Assembly (NCBI GenBank): GCA_038852315.1
Contig: JAWCKF010000010.1
Coordinates: forward strand, 1 to 53,197
Source: COMBO-56-21 sp038852315
GTDB taxonomy: Archaea; Thermoplasmatota; Thermoplasmata; UBA10834
Reading direction: 5' to 3'
Length of the DNA: 53,197 nt
A program made the translations under genes and the position numbers. Shown in pieces: positions 41,924-49,588 of this stretch. The notes below the pieces were generated by a model. It ran no database searches, was not told where the DNA came from, and was given only the letters and a program-made list of their open reading frames with translations. Numbering within the stretch: position 1 is the first letter of the stretch; each line of letters starts with the position of its first letter.

Positions 41924-42298
41924 ATGATGCCCGGCGGAAGGATGAACCCGAAGCAGATGCAGGCAATCATGCGGCGCATGGGTATCAAGCAGGAAGAGGT
42001 CGAAGGCGTCGAAGAGGTCGTGATAAGGACCCGGGACAAGGAGTTGGTCTTCAAGGACGCCGTCGTTACCGCCGTGACTGTCCAGGGACAGAAGACCTAT
42101 CAGGTCGTCGGCACTCCCCAGGAGAGGGCGCGCACTCCCGGCGAGGGCCCGAGGGCCGAGGAGGGCATCCCCGAAGACGACATCAAGCTCGTGATGGACC
42201 AGACAGGCTGCACAAGGGCGGAGGCGAAGAAAGCGCTTGAGGAGACGGACGGCGCCCCAGCCGAGGCTATCCTCAAGATAATGTCATCGAGGACCTGA
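41924..42298 (+). CDS. nac: Nascent polypeptide-associated complex protein (aNAC)
   Basis: A 124-residue archaeal NAC that sits at the ribosome exit tunnel as a homodimer. The NAC domain covers about residues 10-65 (VVIRTRDKELVFKDAVV) and the C-terminal UBA domain about 82-122 (DIKLVMDQTGCTRAEAKKAL). The start MMPGGRMNPKQMQAIMRRMG is typical. A second ATG follows immediately, so the first residue is uncertain by one. Confidence 0.95.
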   Translation: MMPGGRMNPKQMQAIMRRMGIKQEEVEGVEEVVIRTRDKELVFKDAVVTAVTVQGQKTYQVVGTPQERARTPGEGPRAEEGIPEDDIKLVMDQTGCTRAEAKKALEETDGAPAEAILKIMSSRT

Positions 42299-42330
42299 AC
42301 GGGCGACACGCTTCGGAGTTCCGGCGAGAG

Positions 42331-42340
42331 GTTCTTATCG
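42331..42340 (+). promoter_or_regulatory. TATA box of ABC transporter operon
   Basis: GTTCTTATCG lies about 44 bases before the ATG at 42379. No long leader structure was recognised. Confidence 0.4.
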
Positions 42341-42378
42341 CGCTGTCGGTTGGGATACGAAGGCTGCGAGGAGGACAC

Positions 42379-43305
42379 ATGATAGAGACCGTAGGTCTGG
42401 GGAGGAGGTTTGACGGCAAGCCCGCAGTCGAAGACCTGAACCTGAAGGTGGACGACGGGGAGGTGTTCGGCCTCCTCGGACCCAACGGCGCGGGCAAGAC
42501 TACCACCATCAGGATGCTGTGCTGCCTGATAGCGCAGACCTCCGGGACGGCGTTCATCAACGGCTTCGAGATAAACAAGGAGCCCGACGCGTCACACATA
42601 CGAAGCATCGTAGGCCTGCTCCCGGAATCGCCAGGGCTGTATGAGTCTCTCAGCGCGAGCAGGAACCTCGACTTCTACGCGCAGATCTATGGCATACCGA
42701 AGGACAGGCGAGAGAAGAGGATCGAGGAGCTCCTCAAGATGCTCGACCTCTGGGAGCGGCGTGATGAGCCCGTCGCGACCTATTCGAAGGGAATGAAGCA
42801 GAAGATAGCCATCGCGAGGGCGTTCGTCCACAGCCCGCAGATCGTGTTCCTGGACGAGCCTACTGCCGGGCTCGACCCCCAGGCCTCAGTGACGGTCCGC
42901 GAGTTCCTGATGCAGCTCAGGGGCGAGGGGAGGACCATATTCATCAACAGCCACCACCTGGACGAGGTCGAACGGCTGTGCGACAGGATAGCCGTGATGG
43001 ACAGGACTGCCATCGCCGTAGGGTCTCCGAGGGAGCTCGCGAGACGTTACTGGGGGAGAACGACCGTGATAGAGCTCGCTGGGAGGGCGGAAGATTACGT
43101 CGATGTCGTTCGCGGCCTGGGCTTCGCATCCAACGTCCGCACTGATGACGGCAGGATACTCGTCGACCTGGACGATCCCGAGCTCAGAAACCCGGCGATA
43201 GTGGAGGCGCTCACACGCGCCGGGGCGAGGATAGAGTACGTGAGCGAGCTGAAGCGCACGCTCGAGGACGTCTACATGAGGCTCGTAGGGGGTGCGCGCA
43301 GATGA
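42379..43305 (+). CDS. ABC-2 type transporter ATP-binding subunit
   Basis: A 308-residue ATPase. Walker A is GPNGAGKTTT (about residues 34-43), the signature is YSKGMKQKIAIA, Walker B is IVFLDEPTAGLD, and the H-loop is NSHHLDE. The C-terminal about 85 residues are an extra domain as in drug or lipid exporters of the CcmA/NatA type. It overlaps the permease gene by 4 bases. The cargo is unknown. Confidence 0.93.
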   Translation: MIETVGLGRRFDGKPAVEDLNLKVDDGEVFGLLGPNGAGKTTTIRMLCCLIAQTSGTAFINGFEINKEPDASHIRSIVGLLPESPGLYESLSASRNLDFYAQIYGIPKDRREKRIEELLKMLDLWERRDEPVATYSKGMKQKIAIARAFVHSPQIVFLDEPTAGLDPQASVTVREFLMQLRGEGRTIFINSHHLDEVERLCDRIAVMDRTAIAVGSPRELARRYWGRTTVIELAGRAEDYVDVVRGLGFASNVRTDDGRILVDLDDPELRNPAIVEALTRAGARIEYVSELKRTLEDVYMRLVGGARR

Positions 43306-44330
43306 GGCTGGACCGCTCCTGGGTCGTCGCTAAGAAGGACCTCGCGGAGTTCAGGAAGAACAAGTACATCATGATGTCCCTGCTGGTCATGCCCATCGTT
43401 GTCTCAGTCGTGCTGCCCGCGGTCTACGCGATGCCCATCAACGAGCTCGGCAGGCAGAACGCGCAGAAGGTCACGCTCGACCTCGTACTGCTCAGGGGCT
43501 ACTCGGACGCGACTCTGGAGAACATGACCATCACCGATGCGGAGCTCGACCGCGTGAACCTGACCAACTGCGTGGTCACCGGATGCGCCATCAGGGACTC
43601 GGTCATCAAGAAGTCCGTCGTCACCTCGAGCCAGATAGAGAGGAGCACGGTCGGCGACTGCCTGGTCTACGGCTCGAGGCTGCTCGACGTCGACGACGGC
43701 GGGGGCAACACGGTGAGGGATTCCGAGTTCGTGGGAGGGAACGAGGAGCTCGAACAGCTCAAGGACATAATGTTCAACGTGCTCCTGATACTGCTCATCA
43801 TGATACCGGTCACGATACCCACCGTGACGGCGTCGTACAGCTTCGTGGGTGAGAAGGTCAACAAGAGCCTCGAGCCGCTCCTGGCCACGCCGATAACAGA
43901 CATCGAGCTCCTGGTGGGAAAGGCGGCTTCGATATTCCTGCTCAGCATGAGCGCTACGTACCTCTCCTTCGCCGTGTCGACGGTCGTCATCGACCTGATG
44001 ACGGAGCCTGTGCTCGGATACTACCCGCTCCCCACACCCTACTGGATCGCTGGGATGCTGCTCCTCGCTCCGGGCATGTGCCTCATGAGCATCCTGACGA
44101 ACGTGCTCATCTCCTCGAAGGTGAACGACGTCCGCGTGTCGCAGCAGATCGGGGGCGTGCTGGTGCTCCCCATCCTCCTGTTCTTCGTCTTCAGCCTTAC
44201 CGGCGTGCTCTCCACGGGCCTGTTGCCCATGGTGGTGTTCTCGCTCGCTGTCTTGGGCTTAGATGCGGTCATACTGATGTTCAGCCTGAAGGTGTTCCGC
44301 CGGGAGGAGATATTGGTGAGCTGGAAGTAG
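43302..44330 (+). CDS. ABC-2 permease with beta-helix-like ectodomain
   Basis: A 342-residue membrane subunit. The first hydrophobic segment (about 24-44) is followed by an outside region (about 50-150) made of short repeated strands such as ATLENMTITDAELDRVNLTN and VVTGCAIRDSVIKKSVV, resembling a right-handed beta-helix or pentapeptide repeat. Five more segments follow from residue 160. It works with the overlapping ATPase; the direction is likely export. The inserted outer domain is unusual for this family. Confidence 0.85.
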   Translation: MRLDRSWVVAKKDLAEFRKNKYIMMSLLVMPIVVSVVLPAVYAMPINELGRQNAQKVTLDLVLLRGYSDATLENMTITDAELDRVNLTNCVVTGCAIRDSVIKKSVVTSSQIERSTVGDCLVYGSRLLDVDDGGGNTVRDSEFVGGNEELEQLKDIMFNVLLILLIMIPVTIPTVTASYSFVGEKVNKSLEPLLATPITDIELLVGKAASIFLLSMSATYLSFAVSTVVIDLMTEPVLGYYPLPTPYWIAGMLLLAPGMCLMSILTNVLISSKVNDVRVSQQIGGVLVLPILLFFVFSLTGVLSTGLLPMVVFSLAVLGLDAVILMFSLKVFRREEILVSWK

Positions 44331-44399
44331 GCCCCTTTCGGTGCTCACAAAGCTTAAAGAACCTCGAACCGTTCAGAGGGCGCTCACGAGTTGGACACG

Positions 44400-44603
44400 A
44401 TGAAGCTCCACGAGATGAAGACGAAGTGCAGGATGTGCGGCAAGGAACTGATAGCGGACGACAAGGACGACGAGTTCGTCACCTTCTACTGCATGAAGTG
44501 CGGAGTGTACACCACCCGCCCCGCCGAAGAGTTCAAGGACGCGCCACCAGCGCCTCCGCGCGCAGCCGTTGCGGTCGCGAAGCCCGAGGAGAAGAAGGGC
44601 TGA
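44400..44603 (+). CDS. Small zinc-ribbon protein
   Basis: A 67-residue protein with CRMCGKEL and CMKCGVY forming a zinc ribbon and a Pro/Ala-rich, charged tail. A TATA-like AGCTTAAAGA at 44351-44360 lies some 35-45 bases before the TTG at 44391 and the ATG at 44400; I use the ATG. Function unknown. Confidence 0.65.
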   Translation: MKLHEMKTKCRMCGKELIADDKDDEFVTFYCMKCGVYTTRPAEEFKDAPPAPPRAAVAVAKPEEKKG

Positions 44604-44639
44604 GAGTGGCCGCTGGGCCAGCATCCAGAGTATCCGCCA

Positions 44640-44652
44640 ACGCTTAAATACG
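44640..44652 (+). promoter_or_regulatory. TATA box of tRNA-Asp
   Basis: ACGCTTAAATACG matches the archaeal TATA consensus well. It predicts a start near 44673 and a leader of about 40 bases before the mature tRNA at 44715, to be removed by RNase P. Confidence 0.55.
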
Positions 44653-44714
44653 CAGTTCGCTTTTGCCACAAGAAGACGCCGCCAGACGAAGGTGTCGCGG
44701 CCCACATCCAGCAT

Positions 44715-44787
44715 GCCCCGGTAGTGTAGCGGTCTATCATCCGAGCCTGTCGAGCTCGGGACTCGGGTCCGAATCCCGACCGGGGCG
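44715..44787 (+). tRNA. tRNA-Asp (GTC)
   Basis: A complete cloverleaf of 73 bases. Acceptor GCCCCGG/CCGGGGC with discriminator G, anticodon stem CGAGC/GCTCG around loop CTGTCGA (anticodon GTC), and T arm CGGGT-CCGAAT-CCCG. No intron and no encoded CCA. Confidence 0.95.
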
Positions 44788-44840
44788 CTGGACTCCCGTG
44801 CAAGGGTCTTTCTAGCCGGCATCCGGTAATTACAGATGCC

Positions 44841-45548
44841 ATGAGCGGTAACAGCAGCTGGAACCAGTGGACCTGTCCGTACTGCAACACGAGGATGCAT
44901 CACACTGAGAGGAGGCACCACGAGGAGACAGTCCATGCAGGGCTCCGCGAAGCGGAGAGGATGCTGATGGGCGGTCCGGCCACATGGCGCCTTCTGTTCA
45001 TCTTCCTCGGCATCTGGTCTGCGATATGCGTGACGGTGCTGCTCCTGGTTCATTTCTATTCAGACGAACATCGGTGGCTAATCTGGGTGCTGATCGCCTC
45101 GATGGGCTCTATAGTCCTGCTGCCTATCTTCGTGCTCCTCCTCAGGCCCGAATCGGAGAAGGAGGCCGAGGCGGAGGCGAGAAGGCGCATCCTGTCCGAG
45201 CCCGTGAGGTGCGCCGTCTGCGGAGAGACTCTCACGGTCGCTACCTTCTTCGAGCACACCAGAGCTCTCCACCGTCGGCAATGGAGGTTCGAGATCTTCC
45301 GTCTCGCGACGCTTCTGCTGTTCGTTGGATGGCTTCTCGGAATGATGCTGGGGATCGCGTTCGCCTACGACCAGGGATGGATAGGACCCTCGGATTTCGC
45401 CGTGCTCGTAGTCGTCTGGGCGGGAGGAAACGTCCTGCTCATCACATTCGTGTTCTATATGTCGCAAGCTGGGGAGGAAAAGCACAACAAGAAGGTGCAG
45501 GAGGAGTGGTCGAGCCAACGGTTCGATCCGAAACTGGGATCGAAGTGA
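44841..45548 (+). CDS. Membrane protein with duplicated zinc finger/two-helix unit
   Basis: A 235-residue protein made of two similar halves. Each starts with a C2H2-like finger (CPYCNTRMHHTERRHHEETVH near residue 12 and CAVCGETLTVATFFEHTRALH near 122), and each is followed by two hydrophobic segments (about 48-70 and 80-100; 155-175 and 185-205). The duplication suggests a dimer-like membrane unit with metal-binding faces on one side. Not assigned to a named family. The tail is charged. Confidence 0.7.
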   Translation: MSGNSSWNQWTCPYCNTRMHHTERRHHEETVHAGLREAERMLMGGPATWRLLFIFLGIWSAICVTVLLLVHFYSDEHRWLIWVLIASMGSIVLLPIFVLLLRPESEKEAEAEARRRILSEPVRCAVCGETLTVATFFEHTRALHRRQWRFEIFRLATLLLFVGWLLGMMLGIAFAYDQGWIGPSDFAVLVVVWAGGNVLLITFVFYMSQAGEEKHNKKVQEEWSSQRFDPKLGSK

Positions 45549-45553
45549 TGCGC

Positions 45554-46150
45554 CTATCGCTTCCTGAACCTCAACGCGTAGTAGACTTCGGTTTCCAGCC
45601 TCCTCACCAGCTCGAAATCACAGGACGCCTCCCTCAGAACCTCTTCGGGAGTCTTTCTCTCCTCGATCGGAGGGCCTATGGGTGTCTCCCTCTTCTGGAA
45701 GTCGACGATCATGAGCTGCCCGCGGGGCGAGAGCACTCGGGAGCATTCCTGGATGAGCGTTTCAGGATCGTCGACCTCGTGATAGACGAACGCGGCGAGG
45801 ATGCGGCTCACTGACCCGGCTGCGATTGGAACAGCGGTGATGTCCGCCATTACGGGTTCGATGTTGCTTATCTTGCCCGATGCGATGCGCTGCTTGAGGG
45901 GTCCGAACATCTTCTGTTCCATGTCGATCGCGACCACCGTGCCCGCGCGCTTGGACGCGGGGATCGAGAAGTAACCTATCCCGGCGCCTAGGTCGACCAG
46001 GGTGTCGCGCCTGGACAGGCCCAGCATGCGTATGATGTCGTCCTGCGGTATGAGCCTGCGCCTCTCCGCACCCTCCAGACGATCTACGAAATCGCCCTCA
46101 GCGGGGAACCTGCGGGTGTGATGACCCGCACCCTCCTCCGTCCCGGACAT
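45554..46150 (-). CDS. SAM-dependent methyltransferase
   Basis: A 198-residue class I methyltransferase. Motif I is VDLGAGIGYFS (about residue 51), the acidic end of strand 2 is VVAIDME, and the post-motif FVYHEVDDPE is like UbiE/COQ5 relatives. The substrate is unknown. I chose the ATG at 46150, which overlaps the upstream gene stop at 46158 only through the longer frame. It follows the ornithine cyclodeaminase-family gene closely, so an operon is likely. Confidence 0.8.
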   Translation of the reverse strand: MSGTEEGAGHHTRRFPAEGDFVDRLEGAERRRLIPQDDIIRMLGLSRRDTLVDLGAGIGYFSIPASKRAGTVVAIDMEQKMFGPLKQRIASGKISNIEPVMADITAVPIAAGSVSRILAAFVYHEVDDPETLIQECSRVLSPRGQLMIVDFQKRETPIGPPIEERKTPEEVLREASCDFELVRRLETEVYYALRFRKR

Positions 46151-46157
46151 CTCACGA

Positions 46158-47132
46158 TCACAGCGGGAGCCAAGTCCCGATGCCCTTCTTCTTCGCCCGC
46201 TCATATATCCTTATCGCCGTAGCCATGTCCTCTATGGCCACGCCCAGGTTCATGGACATCGTCCGCTCTTCGTCCGATTCTCGTGCGGGCCGCTTCCCGG
46301 CAGCGATCTCGCCCAGGTCCGCATGTACCTCTGGAATGCCAGCGAAGTATCCAACCGTCTTGTAGTACTCAAGCTGCTCCTTGTCGTCGGTGCAGAACTT
46401 GTCCACCGATTGCATGGCCTCGGCCTTCCAGTAGGAGTCGAAGTCAAGCGGGCACGCGAACCCGCCTTTCTTGAACCATTTGGACTCTATCACTGGCTTC
46501 GGGTGCTTCAGGATCGGCCCAGCCGTAACGACGACGTCGGCGCCCATCACAGCATCCCTCGGCGATTCTGCCTTCACGACCTTGAGCCCGTGCTGGGCAG
46601 ACATGTCCTCGGCGTATCTCTCCAGGACCCTTGCGTCGATGTCGAAGGCGCGGAGCTCACACAGGCCAGGAAGAACCTCCTTGAGCGCCTCCACGTTCGT
46701 CCTCCCCTGCACGCCGCATCCCAGCATGGCCATGGACGACGAATCGCTTCTCGCCAGATACTTCGCAGCCACGGCAGTGGCCGCGCCCGTGCGCATGGCG
46801 GTGATCCAGGTGCAGTCCATGACTGAGATGGGCAAGCCCGTGGCGGGGTCATTGAGTATCAGAAGTCCGGAGATGTATGGCAGACGCTTCTTGAAGTTCT
46901 CGGGGAAGCCGCTCACCCACTTCATGCCCGCGGCCCCCATCCTCTCGATGTATGCAGGCATCGCGTGTATGAAGGCATCCTTCACGGGATGTATGCCCGG
47001 CTTCGGGGGCATCTCGATACGCCCCTCGCCCTTCTCGCGGAAGGCCTCCTCGACCGCTCCGATTATCTCATCCATTCTCAGGCCGACGTGCTCGACGTCT
47101 TTCCTCGACAGGTAGAGGATCTCGCCCGACAC
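46158..47132 (-). CDS. Ornithine cyclodeaminase/mu-crystallin family enzyme
   Basis: A 324-residue NAD(P)-dependent enzyme. The dinucleotide motif is MLGCGVQGRTNVEAL (about residue 135), with MKWVSGFPENF supplying the catalytic Lys region and MDCTWITAMRTGAATAVA following. The family contains ornithine cyclodeaminases, archaeal alanine dehydrogenase and ketimine reductases, so the reaction cannot be fixed; archaeal alanine dehydrogenase is plausible. The 217-base gap upstream separates it from the divergent TPR gene. Confidence 0.87.
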   Translation of the reverse strand: MSGEILYLSRKDVEHVGLRMDEIIGAVEEAFREKGEGRIEMPPKPGIHPVKDAFIHAMPAYIERMGAAGMKWVSGFPENFKKRLPYISGLLILNDPATGLPISVMDCTWITAMRTGAATAVAAKYLARSDSSSMAMLGCGVQGRTNVEALKEVLPGLCELRAFDIDARVLERYAEDMSAQHGLKVVKAESPRDAVMGADVVVTAGPILKHPKPVIESKWFKKGGFACPLDFDSYWKAEAMQSVDKFCTDDKEQLEYYKTVGYFAGIPEVHADLGEIAAGKRPARESDEERTMSMNLGVAIEDMATAIRIYERAKKKGIGTWLPL

Positions 47133-47349
47133 ATGACCGCCTCAATGAGGGGTATTGAATGGTCGAAGATATGCTTTGCAGGCTGGGAGGGGACGGCGTC
47201 TGCCATCGCGCCGACCCAGATGGCGGCGGTTCCAGCGGAAACAATGGTTATCGTGATGCTGGCTTTGACGACTCTCTACCGCGACTTCCGATGGACAGAT
47301 TTATCTATCCTTAAGGCCATTCGAAGCCACCCCCTTCCTCGGAGAGCGT
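47133..47349. promoter_or_regulatory. Divergent promoter region
   Basis: AGATTTATCT at 47297-47306 is a TATA candidate about 48 bases before the ATG at 47350. No gene was found in this 217-base gap. Confidence 0.4.
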
Positions 47350-48654
47350 ATGGCCGCAAGAGAAGAGATAGTCACCCTGATGTCCTATGTCCTCGGCGAC
47401 AAGAACAGGCAGGTCCTGATCGAGTCCGGGCTCGATTCTGTCCCGAAGGACGCGCGGATCGCTGCCCTGAGAGGGCTGCAGGACCTTGGATGGATAGGTC
47501 ACACGGGACAGGCCGACTTCGAGGAGAGCTATTCTGTAACCCGCGAGGGACGAGCAGTCTTGTCGGCGAGGCCTCGATTGGAGGAGCTGCCTGAAAACGT
47601 CCAGGAACACATCACTGCCCTGAGGACAGCTGATTCGGACAGCATCGACGAGCGCAAGAGCGGCCTGAAGAGGCTGGTGGAGATCGAGTGCGACCTGGCG
47701 AACTGGGACAGCGCCCTCGTATACTGCTATGAGCTGAACAAGCTGGCATGGAAGACAAAGGACATCGAGGCGGCGGCATACGCGGCATTCTACCAGGGGA
47801 GGATCGAGGAGCCGCAGAACAGGTGGGACGATGCTCTCGAGGCCTATCTGAGGGCGCTTGAGCTGTACATGGAAGCTGGCGACAGAAGAGGGGTCTGCGC
47901 CACGAACAGGGCCATGGGCATCGTCTACGGCATCAAGGGCGACCATGCATCTGCCATAAGGTGTCTCGAGAGCAGCATATCGATGGCCAGGATGCTGAGG
48001 GACAGAGAGGCCGAGGCCAAGGCTGAAGCGAACATTGCTATCATATACGGCCTCGAAGGGAAGCTCGACCTCTCAGAGAAAGCGAACAGACACTGTCTTG
48101 AGTATTTCCTGGAGATAGACGATGCGGCCACGGCTTCGAGAATTGCGAACAACCTTGGTGTAGTCAACATGTCAAAGGAGAAGTTCGACTTGGCCGCCGA
48201 GTACTTCGAGAAGACCATTGCAGCATGCAGGAATTGCAAGAACAAGGAGGTTCTGGGCATCGCGCTTGTCAACGGGGGCTACTGCTACGCCAGGACGGGC
48301 GACATCTCAAGAGCGCTAGAATACACCGATGAGGCAGTTTCCGTTTTCAAAGAGCCCAATGACCAAAACCTGCTCGCCTTTGCATACAGGAATTACGGGC
48401 GCATCGAGTTCCGAAGCGGTCATTTCGAACAGGGCATGAGCTGGTTCGAGAAAAGTATCCGGGCCGCGGAAGCCTCAGGCGTCGATGACACCATTGCCGC
48501 ATGTTACTACGATTACGGTCTGTGTCTAATAGAATCTCTGACCAATCTCAAGCTCGGAAAGAAGCTCTTGGCAAAGGCTGCGGAAACATACCGAAGGATC
48601 GGTGATGCCGCACGAGCAAAACAGGTTGCTTCCAGAATCCCGACCAGGACCTGA
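47350..48654 (+). CDS. Winged-helix/TPR regulatory protein
   Basis: A 434-residue protein. The N-terminal about 75 residues form a winged-helix-like unit (DARIAALRGLQDLGWIGHTG, then a wing YSVTREGRAVL), and the rest is a run of about eight tetratricopeptide repeats, including AMGIVYGIKGDHASAIRCLE and NLGVVNMSKEKFDLAAEYFE. The layout is like the TPR-based regulators of Gram-positive quorum sensing (RRNPP), where TPRs bind short peptides and the HTH binds DNA; that is only a comparison of architecture. A small exported peptide may be encoded next to it on the opposite strand. Codon use toward the end is slightly less GC-rich. Confidence 0.8.
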   Translation: MAAREEIVTLMSYVLGDKNRQVLIESGLDSVPKDARIAALRGLQDLGWIGHTGQADFEESYSVTREGRAVLSARPRLEELPENVQEHITALRTADSDSIDERKSGLKRLVEIECDLANWDSALVYCYELNKLAWKTKDIEAAAYAAFYQGRIEEPQNRWDDALEAYLRALELYMEAGDRRGVCATNRAMGIVYGIKGDHASAIRCLESSISMARMLRDREAEAKAEANIAIIYGLEGKLDLSEKANRHCLEYFLEIDDAATASRIANNLGVVNMSKEKFDLAAEYFEKTIAACRNCKNKEVLGIALVNGGYCYARTGDISRALEYTDEAVSVFKEPNDQNLLAFAYRNYGRIEFRSGHFEQGMSWFEKSIRAAEASGVDDTIAACYYDYGLCLIESLTNLKLGKKLLAKAAETYRRIGDAARAKQVASRIPTRT

Positions 48655-48748
48655 TTCTCTTACACACGCTCCGCTACATCCCGTTACATGCCAGTGTCTT
48701 TCATCGTAGTGACAAACGGCAGCGCCTGAACTTGGCTCCCTTGACCGT

Positions 48749-48931
48749 TCAGTGAACCCAGGCCCATGCGCCACTGTCAACGGTGATGCCAGAAACCGCG
48801 GACTTGAGGTTCATCTGAATTGAGTGCACCCAGGCCCATGCGCCGCTGTCCGGGGTTGCACCCATGACCGCTAGGACGGCCATGACTGTCATAGCTAGAA
48901 CCCCAGCTACGATTATCCATGCTCTCCTCAG
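48749..48931 (-). CDS. Candidate small exported peptide with two SGAWAWVH repeats
   Basis: A 60-residue reading frame with CTG as start codon. GGGGGTGA lies with seven bases between its GGGGG and the CTG at 48931, and the minus strand carries GGAATACTAGAAATAC (about 48965-48980) as a TATA candidate. The product begins with two Arg, then a hydrophobic stretch ending VMGATP, then DSGAWAWVH, a 15-residue spacer and DSGAWAWVH again at the very C-terminus. An ATG at 48892 would give 47 residues. The repeat is in frame (72 bases apart). No family known; the CTG start is the weak point. Confidence 0.45.
   Translation of the reverse strand: MRRAWIIVAGVLAMTVMAVLAVMGATPDSGAWAWVHSIQMNLKSAVSGITVDSGAWAWVH
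48751..48850. repeat. Direct repeat of 28 bases, two copies
   Basis: Copies at 48751-48778 and 48823-48850 match at 26 of 28 positions (AGTGAACCCAGGCCCATGCG and AGTGCACCCAGGCCCATGCG begin them). They lie 72 bases apart, a multiple of three, and encode the two SGAWAWVH segments on the minus strand. Confidence 0.85.
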
Positions 48932-49108
48932 CCTGTCACCCCCGTGATAGGGAACGGCACGGGCGTATTTCTAGTATTCCATCGGAGAGCAAGAACCGCG
49001 CCAGTAGGAGGTCGCTCCGAACATGGCCTGAGAAGGTAGCTGCTCCGGCCACGAGAACGCCTCATCAGTGGGATATATCACGGGGCTCAGTGATTACTGG
49101 CTGGGCAT
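48932..49108. promoter_or_regulatory. Divergent promoter of peptide gene and CARF-like/PIN operon
   Basis: GGATATATC at 49071-49079 is a TATA box about 34 bases before the ATG at 49109. On the minus strand the TATA candidate near 48965-48980 serves the peptide frame. No other gene was found in the 177 bases. Confidence 0.5.
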
Positions 49109-49588
49109 ATGACCGGCCGCGTCTACATCACGATGACTGGGATAAGCAGGTGGCCCGTGCTGAACAGCCTCTGGGCGGCAATCTGCTGCAAGGGGTTCCT
49201 GCCCGACAGGATACACCTCTTCGTCACCCGGGGCAGGGAGAAGGACGCCGAGGTACTCTCTCGCTGGATAAGACTGCTGACACAATCGTACGGCAGGCCT
49301 GTCGATCCGACCATACGCCTCATTGACGAAGGCGACTTCGCATCCTCTGGCAGGAAGATCACCGCGGTCATGGAGGAGGAGCGCGCGGCCGGGAACGAGG
49401 TCGCAATCGACATCACGCCCGGCAGGAAGGCCATCATATCCTCAGCGCTGCTGTCCGCATGGCAGAAGCAGGTCGACCACGTCTTCTACCTCTACCTCGA
49501 GGACATGCGCAACTCCAACAACCCATACCCGATGATACCCTTCCACCTTCAGCACTTCGTGGACCTCAAGGAGGAGGTGTGGAGATGA
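49109..49588 (+). CDS. CARF-like domain protein
   Basis: A 159-residue single-domain protein with a Rossmann-like order of strands and helices. The N-terminal strand and loop VYITMTGISRWPVLNSLWAA and, especially, VAIDITPGRKAIISSAL (98-114) match the ligand-binding motif of CARF domains (usually GGTK after a DxT strand); here the loop is TPGRK. CARF domains bind cyclic oligoadenylates made by type III CRISPR systems, and some cleave them. No CRISPR genes are in this window. It overlaps the PIN nuclease gene by 4 bases (ATGA). The fold call is from motif reading and needs a profile search. Confidence 0.65.
   Translation: MTGRVYITMTGISRWPVLNSLWAAICCKGFLPDRIHLFVTRGREKDAEVLSRWIRLLTQSYGRPVDPTIRLIDEGDFASSGRKITAVMEEERAAGNEVAIDITPGRKAIISSALLSAWQKQVDHVFYLYLEDMRNSNNPYPMIPFHLQHFVDLKEEVWR

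Noticed and set aside
48751..48850. The 28-base repeat as part of a CRISPR or IS end
   Set aside because: Only two copies in the same orientation, in frame with a short peptide frame, with no transposase or spacer pattern.
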